Positions 36,237 through 50,100 of a stretch of DNA of 64,000 nt are shown here, one piece after another (the first letter of the stretch is position 1; each line of letters starts with the position of its first letter). The notes below the pieces were generated by a model, which searched no databases, had not been told where the DNA came from, and was given only the letters and a program-made list of their open reading frames with translations. A program made the position numbers and the translations under genes. This stretch comes from Tigriopus japonicus (taxonomy: Eukaryota > Arthropoda > Copepoda > Harpacticoida > Harpacticidae), in NCBI GenBank assembly GCA_010645155.1, contig JAAGOF010000055.1, positions 1,999,972 to 2,063,971 on the forward strand, written 5' to 3'.

Positions 36237-39160
36237 ATTGCTGAGAAACTTGATAATTCATGGTTGAGTGCTAGTCCTTGGAATGGAACCAGTACAAATT
36301 GAGTGCGAGACTCAACTTGTTGCTTGACAGAAAAGTGTCAGTACGACTCGTTCAATCTCTATTGGAAAAGTAGCTGCAATTACTTCATACTTCAAAAGAC
36401 GTTGCCAAATTACAAAGGGTGAGTTGAAAGCCACGTGAAACTGCATTGCTTCATTATTGATTCAATTGCCGCTGGAAGTGACAAGTCCAATCTTTGTCCC
36501 TCCCTCTGATTAACGGAGAAGGTCAAGGCCAACTTACAGTCAAAGACCGTGTGATGGTTGAGTTATTCCTAATCACTAAGCACATCATCTTGCCAGTTCA
36601 TCTTATCCCATTCATTTGCATCAGTCTGAGTGGAATGAATGGATGGATGAATGGTCGGAACGAGGCGCTAACGTTGCGGAATGTCTCTCCAAGGAGACAT
36701 TTGGAACCAAAGCAAATTTAGACAATCTCTTTGGATGAGAAGTGTTGGTTTTTCTCCAACCATCATTATTTACATCGCTGTGTGTTTTGTCACAGATTAT
36801 CAGGAGTAATGGAGAGTGCGTGAAGACTAGTAGATAGCTCGGAAAGTTTCATGTATAATTTTCTATTCACCGCATTCACAAAAATAAGACTTCACAGAGG
36901 AAACACAGATGACATGGAGGGACAGGTTTAACTTATTTATAAGTCTAGCTTATGAAAACTGTTTGTGGAGGATTGAATATGCCGGATGAATACAATTTGA
37001 ATCTAGCCTTGAAGAACGCGTTATTGCAAGTTTATGATCGGTTCCTATTGATTTCGTGATGTTAAACAACATTAAGGCATCAGGGAAAATGGAATCAAGA
37101 ACCGAGCGATTATTCTTAATTTCTATTTTTCTAAAAGTCTCAAAAGACGTTAATCTTATTTGATGAGGGGAAAAAGGCGATGCTGTGCTTTTTTATCAAG
37201 ATTTTTCATGGTTCAGAAAAAAAAATATTTTTAGCTTGTGCATACATCGGTTCTTTTCAAATAAAAATCAAGCCTCATTCATTTATCTCAAAGATTTCAA
37301 AGCTCAGACAGTCATCATCAAAAATGTATCGCCCTAGGAAAAATCTTAGCTCAAAAGCACAAAAGTTCACTTGTTCCACTCTATTTCCAAATACCATCGC
37401 ATCATGATCTGAAAATGATTGCTTTCAGGGGGAAAAAACTAAAAACAAAGAAATTAGGAAGAATGGGAGTCAGGGTTCAAAAGGTTTTCAATTTCCTTTC
37501 TTACGGTTCATACGTACTGTTGGAGCTATTATCATCTTGGTACTGAGGCTCATATTGACAGAACCTGTCTGTCTAGACAATGGTTGAGCAAGCCAAGAAC
37601 CACTGAACAAGGGAAAGAGACGTTGAGATCGGAAATCAAAATTTGCTATTTCAATACATAGAACTGATGGCATTTTTCCTCAAGTGAAATGTGCTTAACT
37701 TTAAACTTCAGCAAAAGTTGAACCCAAATTTGTTTGACCTCAAAATATCTAAATTCTTTGTTATTTTATTGAACATAGGAAAATTTAATAGACACATGTA
37801 AATTCTTTGTCGTAATGGATCAAAAAAAGCTCTTTACCGGAACCGAAACTTTTGTCCAGAAGCGGGCTTGACTCAACCACTTTCGACTGACTTTGTTTAC
37901 GTAAATAGATGAACAAATTGACTTCCAAAAGATTATATTTTATTATGGGATACAGAAGGGTAAAATTTGACCATATTGTAATCGATTTTTCGCCAAATTC
38001 AATTTTTGTGGCGACAGTAACCTGTCAATTTCGCAATTAATTTTGTCCTTCATTATTGCTTTTTCCTCTAAAAGAAGTCAGGCCCGCTAAACCGAACAGT
38101 TCTTATCGAAAAGGAAGTCTTCTAATTTATGTGGTCCATAGCATGGCTGTCCACTTTTCATTGGTTCCTAGACATGCTTATTTAGACAGGTCTTTGTCGT
38201 CAACGGCGATGAAGACAAAATGTTGATAAATGAGGCGGTCTTCAAAATAGAAGAACCTTGAGTTCTTACAGGATGAACGTACTACAAAATTCTTTCCCTA
38301 CATGTGGTACGCCGGAAGTTTTCAGTTCTACAGTTGAATGGCAAGCCATAACTCGTTGAAGGCTCGTTTGTTTGGGAACCAAAGAAACCAAAGGAAAGTG
38401 GAAACAGGATAGAGTTCCTTTATTCGTGTGCAGATGTCGATTTTAAACGACTAAGTATGTTTGGAAGGGTGTTTTGAGAAGGCTTTAATGAATGAAAAAA
38501 GTGTTCGGGCTAAAACTCGAGTCTATTATTCCAGTTGATTCCTGCAGTTTTTTACTGGTTTCAGTGTTTCGAAGAGATTAATACAGTAAGGAGCAATGAT
38601 AAGCTGCTCTTTTCTTTGTTTCTCTGCTTAAGATCATTGTTTTCCACCAAACAATACCTAATGTTACGAGGCTCTATTTTCTCTACGGATTGGCATTGAT
38701 CCCTGCTCCTAATTTAAAAACGAACAGTTCCGTGTTTCTCACTGATTTGTAAAGCAATATTTGCTAAATCAAAGCTTTAATCTGTTTGTTGATAAGGCGC
38801 GAAATTTGCATTTGATGATTTGTTTTAGCCCAATTAAGGAACCGATAAATGTTTTCCAAATGAAGCGATTTAAACCCGAAATTTGATGCTACACAGGCTT
38901 TTGGCTTTAGCACACTAAAAGTACGATTTCGAGAGCTTCAAGTGGAGATTTGATTTTTGGGGTTTTTATCTCGAACGCCTGACCTTTCTCTTTCTGTTTT
39001 TGGCCTAGATTTGCTTTTCAAGTCATCGAAAACGTCAGCCTGGGTTCATGAAACCTAGAGGGAAATGTAGCTTTTAGGTTAGCTATTATTTTCATACTTC
39101 ATAAAGGTAAAATATATCATCGTTTCTGCCATTGTCCGTCCTAGAGCTCTGTAAAAAGCG
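36237..39160. other. Non-coding stretch
   Basis: Only short frames. Nothing recognised. Confidence 0.4.
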
Positions 39161-39164
39161 CTCT

Positions 39165-39275
39165 GAGGTCAGTTTTTTAGACGCAAAGAACGATTTTAAG
39201 ATCATACTTTCTAACCAGCTGACCAAGTCTCAGTACAAACTTAAGATCGTTCTTTGCATCTAAAAAGCTAGACTC
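39165..39275. repeat. Short hairpin (about 36-bp arms)
   Basis: Arms 39165-39201 and 39241-39275 are near-complementary (TTTTTAGACGCAAAGAACGA versus TCGTTCTTTGCATCTAAAAA), with a loop of about 40 bases. It could be a tiny MITE; a hairpin RNA precursor is a weaker possibility. Confidence 0.6.
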
Positions 39276-39700
39276 TGGTCTCTCACCTTTTTAATGCATT
39301 TGACAGGTCAATAAAAAATAGGTTCCATGCTTACGTATGATTGAGACACAATACTAGTAAAGCATCGAGAAGGACGAAAACAATCGAAAATGAAAAAAAG
39401 AAAATAAATCATGCGAATTGCCAAACCAAGCAAAATAACCCTTAGTTGTGAGACCATTCTGAAATAATTATTTGCACGTACAGACCTAAATTCACCAAGT
39501 TTATTTACTCTCTAACGTTCTTAGCAAATAATCTTATGTGTTAAAAAGATGAATTCTGTTCTTTTAATCGGAAAAGTGAACCAAAGATATCTTCAATGAT
39601 TCTTGAATATCCTATTGGTTCCCTACAGGAATACCTCAAACTTCATTTCCGCACCTACGAAGCAGTTTGGCAACCAAGGATTGATTGCACAGCACTAGAG

Positions 39701-39884
39701 CAGGGACGACAAAAGCTTTTGGATTGGAGCCCACCAAATTTGACTTTGTGTAGTTAGGGGCCCACCCAACATATCCTGATAGGTTCATGGACATGGCCCT
39801 ACGAGTACAGTACAATGGTTGCATCTGGCTCACTATATTTGGACTTCCCCAATTGCTCCTGGGCCCACTGGTTGCCGACCCCTG
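39701..39884. mobile_element. 184-bp hAT-type MITE with exact 8-bp duplication
   Basis: CACTAGAG is repeated exactly at 39693-39700 and 39885-39892. The right end GGTTGCCGACCCCTG is the classic hAT-type terminus (CAGGGGTCGGCAACC reversed); the left end CAGGGACGACAAAAGC is a degraded partner. No transposase. Confidence 0.8.
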
Positions 39885-39892
39885 CACTAGAG

Positions 39893-42010
39893 CCATGTTT
39901 GAATTGGATTACGAGTAATTTAGGACAATGGTTATATGTACCCAATCATGATTTGCTTGAAATGCTATTCCATTATTAGAGTTAAATTCGTTGGCAGAAG
40001 CTCGTAATGCATGAATCAGCATGTTGATCATTAAGCCCCGTGGCAATAAATCTAATCCAAAGAAATGTACCTTTGCGATATGTTTTTATGTATGCGTTTG
40101 TGCTTGGATTTACGAGGGTGGAAGGTTTGCAAAATTTGCATCCGGTTGAAAGGTGTCTGCCTTGAAATTTCGGGCTAGGACAAATGAACCACAAACACAA
40201 GATTTGACCCCATCATCATTTGTTCTTTTAATTAAGTACCTGGATTAACAATTAAAACAAAACCCAATCTATAAATACAAAGTTTACGACTTTTACTTTG
40301 CAAGGCATGTTTGCTTGGCCGTTTTCAAAGACGGCAATTTCGATGAATAATGTAAAACTTTTAAAGAAATTAGACAAAGTAATAAAAAAATGCATTTCTC
40401 TTATTTCTCCCCCATCTGCACACCTTCGTATGGGTGTGGTTCAGGGGATTTCTTGAAAATTGAACAACTTGGCAATCCGTTGCAACGAGTTACGCACCTT
40501 TTGACCATTTCAGTTTGCATATCAAGTGCACTTGTCGAAAGCAATTTAGGATCCATAAGTGCACAAAAGTGGCAGATATGTCCAAGCGTCAAGAAAAGGA
40601 CAAATGGTCTCTCGTTTTATGCACTCCATCTTCTCCAAACACTACTGCGGAAATATTTGTGTTGAATGAGGTAAACAAAATTCAATAACAACTATTGAGA
40701 ATACACTTTGCTGGGCACGATCATGAAGTTCCACAGTAAGACTGAGGATGGAAAATCGACAATTTTTCTCTTAAAATAACTAAGACAAAATAACGAGCGG
40801 TTGCAAATGTCCTTGGCCAAGAATGAATGAAAAAGTAAGCGCCCAAGAAGATTTGAGACTCGGGTTGAAAATTGGATTGGTTTAGAGTTCTCGCATCCGG
40901 TTCTCAAGACAAGAGGTGCATCTCTCAAGGGACCTTTGGGTATTAGACCGGAACAAAACTTGTACTTCAAAACGAGATAGGGGCCCAACAGGAAAAGAAC
41001 CTTCCCTGCGGGCCCAAAAGGCAAAGAAACTTACGAATAAAAGGATTGAACTTTTGTTTCTTTTCTCAAATAGACCTTGCTCAAACATACTGCTACACAC
41101 ATCAAATAAGCAAAGCATTATCATACCTAGCAAATTCATAATCTCTCATGACCAAGTGAATATTTCGGAAAAATCTGAAATCATTGTTAAAGATTTGTTG
41201 CCACGTCATTGAGACTGGTTTTTCCATGAGGAAATATTCCCTCACCTTGTCACTTTTTGGTTGCCACTCGAATATATGGGAAGTGGTTTGCATTGAAAGA
41301 TGGCTCACCGCTAAGTTTTGACTCTAAAATGTTGAGTTAGGTTTGTTTAAACCACCAAGTAGCTTCGTTTTCATTGAATTCCATTGAACTGTGAAAGTTT
41401 TGAAGGTGGCAATCAGTCGGGATCGGACATCTGCCATTTGCAAGGTAAACACATGCACTACGCCATGCCTCACCCGTTTTTTCTGGAACACCCAATGTTT
41501 GTATGCTCATTTATTTAATGGTGAGAAAAAGTTTGAATTTGATTTTAAATCATCATTTTTCACTCCCACTTAAAATAAAATTGACAAATCAAGATTCCTG
41601 TGACTAGAAGCTTTTTGGAAATTTTAGGTAGAAAAGCGAACTGTTGAAAAATATTGAAAATTTTGTAACAGGTGTTTTTGTGACTAATCAACTTGCTCAA
41701 AAGCGATTAGAGTCTTTGGATTCCTTATAAATGTGATTCAAGCTTATTGGTTTTTACTGCCCGTTGCAGTATCATTCATCTATTATTAAAGTGATTGGCA
41801 AATAAGCTTGCGACATCATTACTCAAGTTTTATTTTGGCAATCGGGCACTTGTCATGCTTTGATCGAGAGTTATATTACGTACTTTATTTACTTCAATTG
41901 CATGAAAGTGCGGATCAAACCATAACTAGCTGTTTTTCAAAAAGGCAATCGATGATCAATGGGTGGTCTTGTCTTCAACGACTCAAATTCTTGCAAAAAC
42001 ATAAGACATC
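39893..42010. other. Non-coding stretch
   Basis: Overlapping short frames on both strands near 40390-41310 (up to 110 codons) have no domains or splice context. Confidence 0.4.
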
Positions 42011-42017
42011 GGGAGGA

Positions 42018-42260
42018 GACGTGGCATCGTGGTTAGCGCAGTTTCCTATAGTGAGAGAGGTCCCAGGTTCGATTCTCCTCCCCGACCTTCTCAAGGAAAC
42101 TTTTAGACGCTAATTTACACCCACAGACGGAGAACCATTCTGATAACGGACATCCGATTGCCTATCGGAACAATTTGGACGATGTGATGGCTGGCTTGGC
42201 TGGCCGGGCGAGGCTCAACCCTCCGACCCTAGCACCAATACTACAAAAAAAAAAAAAAAA
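42018..42260 (+). mobile_element. SINE-A, tRNA-derived, near full length
   Basis: A tRNA-like head has box A-like sequence (GTGGTTAGCGCAGTTTC) and box B GGTTCGATTCT at 42066-42076, followed by a body (GAAACTTTTAGACGCTAATT...) and an A-rich tail of about 16 A. Body copies occur at 13030-13170 and a decayed copy at 49661-49800. As a pol III SINE it encodes no protein and would depend on a LINE for movement. Confidence 0.75.
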
Positions 42261-42261
42261 T

Positions 42262-45200
42262 TGAGATACGAGTTCAGACGCATAACTTCGTTTTCTTCCT
42301 TCCCCGCATTCTTTTTAACGTTTGCTACTTGTCGATAGTTTCTAACACTACAAGTCAGAGTGAGCATGAATTATGCCACGTACTATTTCGAGTATGCGAA
42401 AAAAATAGTAACAAAATATTAAGTGGGCATTTCCACTGAGTGTAATCGACTAGCTAAAAATGTTCATTTGTTTACCCTAGATGTCAATTTTGGAGCTTCG
42501 AATTCTTTGCAGGTTTAGTTATTTTAGAAATTTTCGTTTGATAAATGCATCTAATCACTTGTTCTCTTTTCCGAGGTGAAAAGAAATTGCATACACTTCA
42601 AAGACGTGTGTATTTCAGAGTTGTCCTTTGGCGCCATCATCTAAATGCAACACAGTGTTAAGCTTACGTATTCTGATCTTGCTTCAATGGCCAAAAGTTC
42701 CAATTCTTGGCCAAGGCAATCTGAGGCTTTTGATATCTATCTTAAAGCAAGAGAACTGAAAACTGGGAAAAAGTTCAGGAGCCTTAATTTGTCCACCGCT
42801 ATTCGTGAGCAAAAACTCTTTTCCTTTAGGAGCCCGTGCTTTTTTTTGCTTCTAATGGCATTTGTCGTTTCCGAGACCTCGACCTTCAGAGGTTGGTCAC
42901 ATGTTGCTCAATTGTCTTGTGATCACCCAATCGCAAACGCCACCAACATCTGTTTTCGATTTCATATGGGGCAAATGTTTTTTGATCTTTTGGGTTTGAT
43001 CTGATCCTTCAAGACTGGGAAGATCTGATTCATGAAGAAACCACATCAACTTTTTGAATGAAAGGATTCTGAACAAACACAAGAGGCAATCAGACGTCCG
43101 ACTGTCTAAATATATCAAATGGTTCAATGCCCTAATGAGATCAAAGGTTAAAAAGTTTAGACCAACAAGTAACGTTGATCAAGAAAAATGCCCAAATGTA
43201 AAAATCCTTTCTAGATTGACGTACAGTTCTATATAAACAGAAATGTCACTCCCAAATTGTTCGTGATTCAACAAGCTTGCCCTGTGTGTGCGATGGGTTT
43301 GGACATTGAGCACATAGATAAATAAAATAGAGATATCTCATTTTCGACGACGTCAAAACCGCCCTCTATGAGGGATTACCTAACAACATTGTTAAAAATG
43401 ATGGTTTCATAAGGAACGTCATAGAGAGCGCTCCCTTGTTTGTAACGTAAATATCCTTTTTGAAGTTTCATTCTCAGAGTCAATCCAGAAAATACAGCCT
43501 GAGCCATCTAGAGGTCACGGATCAAACAACTGTCGCCGTCGTCTGCCTGCTTAGCTAGAACTGAGAAGTCTGGAGCTGGTTTGTGATTGAGCACAACTAG
43601 TTACGTAATTCAAAACTAGAATTTGCGATTTCAGGGAGTCAGTGCGGATTTGCTCTCTCAACTGCTATGCTCGAACAAGAGCAATGCATAAAGAATCAAG
43701 TCACCTGGCACCCTTGCTGCTGGACTGCTGAAATGAGCTCAAAACGAATCTCCACTGACCTAACTGGAGTGACATTTCTGTCTATAGAGAACTGTAGATT
43801 GATGGAGCTTTCTCGATTTTGTTCAGTCACTCCATCAACTTATTCCAACCTTCCAAAAGACCAACGACCTTTATGACGTCATGATATGCTCGTTATTCAT
43901 TGAGTTGCGCCAATCTCATAAATCAAGACCCAACCCGAATGTTCTGCTACTCTTCTACCGTATCACATTTGAGGGAATGCATCAAGGTCATTCGGGGCAA
44001 AAAAAAAAATATTCTACAAGTTCAAGTTGCCTCCAAGATTGTTTCCTTAGTTCCGGTTCATCCCTGACTCGACATCCATTCTTGTACGGCACATAATAAT
44101 ACAGCTCATCGAAACATGACCTGGACCAGTCCACCCACATTTTGCGCCAAACCCTTTTGCGTCCCTTCTTACTCAATGCAACGACCCGTCTGAATTTTAA
44201 AAACATAGGGGCTTCTTCCTTGTACAAAATTGGGCCAGTCAACGATCTTGCAACTTGGTGGAACATTGCACGAGAGTAGCAACAAAAATGTGTTCCAGCT
44301 TATCGTTTTCCAGGAGATATTTGGCCGAGGCAAAGGTCCTAGAGCACTAGAAGTGTTGGAGTTGAAAAGGAAGGGTGTTACTAATGGGATGAAATAAATT
44401 ACTTCGAGAAGAAGCCTCTTGAGGAAAGTTTCAAGATCATTACTAGTTTCTTGACTACAGTCAGCTGATGTGATCCTTGTTGAAGGTTTCAACATTTAAG
44501 TTCTCGAAAAGATTTTTGGCAATGTATTGCTTAGCGAATAAGCTAACTTTTAAGTAGCCAGAGATGCATAATAGCCCGAAGTTTGTTGGAAATTCACAAA
44601 AAAACTGAAGATTTTGGCGTGATGTCCCACAGCGGCAGTAAGCGTAATTGATAAAGATATCACAAAATCTCAAAAGTTTTCCGCCTCAATTAATGCAGAG
44701 ACACTCAGGGAAACTATTCAGACACTTTGAAAGTAAGTAGACAAACACTTGGCTAAGGCCATCATGTTTTTTTTCCTTTTTTTCTTTTTGAGAGGAGCCC
44801 TTAAGTAACGAGTCTAGATTGTTTTTCACAAAGATTGATCCTATTGGATCACAGTACGAAGACCAGAATTTCTCATCGGTATTATTGATTGGTGATTAAG
44901 CCGATCAGTCAGGATTGAAAAGTCATTGATTGAAAATCAGTAATTGAGGAATCATGTAAGATGTAGGGATTACGAAGGAATTAAATAGACATTTTGACTT
45001 TTTGAAGAGGTCTTTGGAAAGTCTAGAACCAAGTAATTATGGTTGTTAAATCGAAGCGACTCATACCTCTTAAAGGATTAATGAGAGTTCTCGAATTCTT
45101 TTTGGGTTTCAATGTTCTTTTCAAAAGTTTTTTGACTCAAGAAACGGAGTCATGCCTTTCCCTTACATACAAAGGCATCTTACTTTCCAAACCATCCAAC

Positions 45201-46879
45201 GTCTTGGTGTAAGCGAACGAAATTTAACAAAGTTTATCTTCCATGCTTTGTGACAGGTGTCGAACTTGTTATTGGTTCAAAATGGAGCTGATAGATGTTC
45301 TCTCTTTCCAAATCCATCGATTTTTTACTATCACCTTATTGTGCAGAGTATTGAATTCCTCTTCCGTCTTTTGTACATTTGGCTGGAAGCGATTGTGACA
45401 AAAATGAATGGTGTTCCATTTCAATGACAGAATGTTCACCTTCCCAAGGATGACTCCACGAAGAGATATTACAGAATACCACTTACGGCCTAGTAACTAC
45501 AATGAAAATTCAACGTACCATTTACGTCGCTGAAATAACCCCTCATTTTACTCCAGTAACAAGCTGTAAGCTATATTAGTTTAACTCGTCCTGAGAAATT
45601 AAGATGTCCTTGTCCCTCTTCCGCAAGAGTACAAACGGATTCAGAGGAGGTGAATTCAGTGCTGAACTTCAATTTAAATGTATAAGGAAAAGATTGAATT
45701 GAGCTTCAGGTTTGAAACAATAGCTCTACGAAATCTTTTGTATCTTGTGAAAAGTTCCTCCATTTTAGTGTAACAGACGGTGAAAAAGGAAAGCGGTGTT
45801 AAACATGAAAAGTGATAACGATATCGTTAAAAAAAGTTACTTTTTGCTTATGAGCTTATATCACAGTCTTTTTAATGAATTGACTTTCAGACTGTTGCCA
45901 TGTTTCTTATCATTTGTGCTAACTTGCTCCCATGACGATAAATATGGACTTGGCAAACAACCAAATTCATTGTGGTCATAAAAGTTTTTGTAGTACAAAA
46001 GAAGTCATGTTCTGCCAGGAAGCTAAATTAGCCTTGAAATGGTGTTAGATGCTGCCATGATACCGTCGGTCCAAAAAATTATGATACCCCAAACTTCAAA
46101 GGTAAAATATGATACATAAACAGTGAAGTTACATATATAGCTTCAGCCTGTCTATACAGTCAAATGACAATAAACGCAAGCTCAAAGTTTATCTAGGTCG
46201 TCCAAAGATTGCCACGAATGTAAAACATTCCAAAATGAGAAGAGGGTGAGAGTAGAGCCAACAAGCCTTGGGATAAGGTATCATCACCATAAAATTCGAG
46301 TTTTTTCCAAAACAAAACGATCAATTTTCTTCAGAACTGGTAGGAATGTTTAAAACCCGTCGATCAAAGTTTTCAAATCTTTGCTTGCATGTCCTGAGAT
46401 TCATATTTTGAGACGATGCTGACAAATAATTTGTGACAACCCTGTACAGTTACTCTTCTCCTTTCTATGATCGTTTAAATCTGTAAAGTCAATTCTGAGC
46501 ACATTTTTGGAATCTTTGCCACGGCCCAAATACCTTGATTCCCCTTACATGGTTATGCAAGAAATGGAAAACCTTTACCCATACCTCCTCCATTTATGAA
46601 ACAATTTGGCGACAAATCGACCAAAACACGACCAATAAAAACCATTCAGGATCTTGGGAGTAGACAAATATTGACCCAACAAACCGTCTCCGTTCCAAAA
46701 TTAATGAATCAGCCAAGGAGTAAGATAAACTAAAACAACTGAAAAATAAATTTAGTGGTCAAGTCTAATACTGGCAATTGGCATCAAGCACTCCTGTTCC
46801 TTTAGGGTGGTTTTAGCACCCGACACCTGCGTTTACATAGTCCTAAAAAATCAAATAAAAAATTATGTGTCTCTTCCAG
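42262..46879. other. Non-coding stretch upstream of the GPCR coding exons
   Basis: Probably includes the GPCR promoter and a 5' UTR exon, since coding exon 1 starts at a splice acceptor. I could not locate them. Short frames only. Confidence 0.4.
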
Positions 46880-47157
46880 GGCATGATGAACTTGACGGAT
46901 CCAACGATTGAAACTTCAACCGCTCCGTATCCTTGCCATGGAGCCACTCAGGAAGAAATTGACCTCTATGACGACCTCGTGTACTGGTTGGATGGCATTG
47001 GTCAGATCATTATCGGTTGCACGGGGATCATCGGGAATTGCATGGCTGTGCCCATCCTGATCTCACGGAAGCTCAACTCCATCTTTAACCGGATATTGGT
47101 TTTCTTGGCCATTTTCGACAACATCTTCATCTTCTGTGCCGTTTTGGAGGGCATTCG
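46880..47157 (+). CDS. GPCR exon 1 (N-terminus, TM1, TM2)
   Basis: Coding from 46883; 91 codons plus 2 nt; donor CG|GTAAGT. An in-frame ATG at 46865 lies upstream of the acceptor and is probably intronic. Confidence 0.85.
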
Positions 47158-50100
47158 GTAAGTAAATACCAACTCGGTCCTTTCCGGATTTGTAAAAGTG
47201 TTCCGATTATTAAGTTTTTTATGCAAACCGGCATAACCTGATTATTTCCCATCTGCCATTAACGTGCCGTCATCTGTTATCTTATTTGATCCTCGATCAT
47301 CAATACTTCTCAACATCTTGATTGGCTCTTCTGCCTAGACTTTCTTTGTTTAAAGGCCATGTTGGAGTTGAAGGTCATTGTACATGTTCCGTAATGGAAC
47401 GTACAGTTCCTAATTGGAGTGATTGATAAATCTCACATTGTGTGGGTTCCACAAAAATTATCCTTGTTGACCTTGGCAAACAAAACGTGAATATTTCACC
47501 CATCCTCAGAAAAATCAATACGTTTTGAATACGTCGAAAAAGCCGAAAAGGTTGAACTGTTTTTGGACCTTTAAGTATTTTCATTTCTTTATTAGTGCAA
47601 GCTTCGATGCCTATAACATATTGTTTTGGCATTGAGTTTTTTTCAGTATTTTTGGTGTAATTAATGTCAATGTTTGGAGACATACAAATAAACTGAGGCA
47701 TAAAAAAAAATGTTCTCTTACCTCAAGCTCAAAATGATTGTTGATTGTGTAGATTGATAGGTTTCTATCAAGGTAGAAGAACCAAAGCTTTCCGCTCAAT
47801 TCCAAGGAGGCCTTTCTTTTGCCAATCAAGCGATCGGTCATCTAACATCTAACAGTCAATTGAGTCAACATTGATATGAATACTGGAATATGTTGCTGAC
47901 TTTTCATATGGAATGTCTGAGTGCTCTGACATAATCAAGAACATTCTTTTTTACGGACTCAATTTGAAAAGTTTCGTTACAAGGAAAACAGCCGCAATAA
48001 CCCATCTCCCAAGCAACTCAATTTCGTTACAACCTTTCAGATAGTCAACACTAATGTTCCACAAACATTTGATGGCAGTTTTGAGATTAAGAAACAATGA
48101 GAAACATTCTTTAAAATATGGTTAATTAGTTTAGGGACAAAACCTCGTTATTCCCAGGTAATGGGCAAATAAATTCTGAGGATAAATCTTCAACGACCCC
48201 TTTTTTATTAACATTCTCGAGCAAATAAGAACAATGATTCATGGATTGCAACAACGAAAAGTAAACAACCTCAGGACCCAATCAAAAATGTTTGTTTCCG
48301 GCCTTTTTTTCCTTTTTAAGGTCTTTTCATCTCGTTTTAAGCGACGTTTTTATTGTATTGTGTTGCCCGTAAAAAACGTTATGTGTATTGGTATGTTGTC
48401 TAAAGATTTTGCATCAAAAAACCAAATAAATTGAGCATCAATCGTTTAGCTTTTTGGTCACGTTAATTGTGAGAAGGTAAAGAGTTAGAAACGTTTCCTT
48501 GCAAATTATTTTGTGTGAGTGGACTGGCAATGCAAAAATGTCAATTCTAAAATGGCACGCACCAGAAGTTGAATGAAGGATCTCCTTTTCACGATTTAAT
48601 TTTTCATCTCATTTCCATGACTTTGGATCCGATTGAACCTCGCATTTCAAAAGGCATCTTGTCATTCAAGTTTTGCGAAACAAAAGCATGCAAGTGTCAT
48701 CTTTGTTAGAAATAATATTCCATCTAAGAACTATGTACAGTAGTGATAGTTCCTCTGTCATACGTTTTCTTTGTCATCTCACTGTTCAGTTTTTCCCTCA
48801 AGGAGTGATGGCTGGTAAAAAGTTTGCTTTAAGAACGTTCTTGGGTTCGGATGGGAAGCAGCTTAAAACAACGTGAAGGAATGTGTTCACATCAAAACTA
48901 ATAAAACCCATTCTTGTCTCGTTGATTCCTTACTTCCTCAAGCATGACTTGTCTTACGAACAAAGCCTATGTTGGAAGATGCGAAAAAATCCCGACTCTA
49001 AAGACATGCAAACGTACCCAAAAGAGCAACTCAACACGCAGACGAATAGTAATCAAGTCTCATTTTTTGGCGTGAAACACGAGAACGCTTTTTGGATTTT
49101 ATCCGCAACGTACGACGATCTCTGGAGCGTGAAAGATCCAACAACCAGAATTCGCTATAATGGTCTATCTTCTTAAAGCCAAATGTTTGCCTGATGTTCC
49201 AGGCATAAAACAAAGACGATATCTCTAGTCAAGACACCCACACTCAGGTGGACAATGGGCTTGCCTAAATATGTGTCACTAGTCCCTAATGGACCGTGCT
49301 ATTGTCCTGTTTTCCATCCTTTTTCCTCTCTCTTTAGGATATTGATTAGTAAAAGTAAAGAGAGTATTCATTACTTCATCCAGCTTTCCCATCTTCATTT
49401 GCCTTTGAACAAGTGTGCATCTTCCCTTCTCCTTTGTGTATTGTGCGTATGCACATATATCGACAAGATCTGGTTATTCAGGTCGAGTCTTAATCTCAGT
49501 ATTTGCACGCAAGGCTGGAACAAAAATGTGGTCATACCTAGAAAGAACTTTTCCAGGGAATGAGAACTCTTGGAACCGAGATACAACTGCCTCAATAAAA
49601 ATCTTGAATTTCTGCCTTCCTTGTACAAAAGAATACAGAAATACGGGACGCGGGACGAGTCATGGTGTCATGATTGTTACAATTTCTTTTCGCGAGAGAG
49701 ATCCCAGGTTTGACTCTCCTCCTTCCTCTCTCTCTATGAGACCTCTAAAAGCTAATTCATGTTCACATTGAAAAATAGTTGGAGAGCATTTGGTGATGTC
49801 ATGGTTGGCATCATTGAACTGTCAAGGTACAAAACCTTAGATCTTAGTACAGACCATTGAAAATAATTTCTGAGGATGTGCCTTACGAAAAAAGCAATAT
49901 CCAATATTTCTATGGTACTAAAGGTGGATAATTTTGCAAAAATAATATAAAGACTTCAGCCAAGACATTTTTTATGCAAAACTGCAGATATCTCAATTTT
50001 CTTAAGGAAGCCAGAGTGGCCGCGCGTACTAATGCGTTCTTATAAGAGCCGAGTGTAAGTGCTTCCCCAGATGGCGTAGGTTCGAATCCTGTTGGGGATC

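Noticed and set aside
46865..46882. ATG at 46865 as GPCR start
   Set aside because: Lies upstream of a strong splice acceptor ending at 46879; ATG at 46883 is within the exon.
50010..50100. Functional tRNA-Leu/Ser gene
   Set aside because: Continues into a repeated body and A-rich tail shared with another locus, so it is a SINE head.
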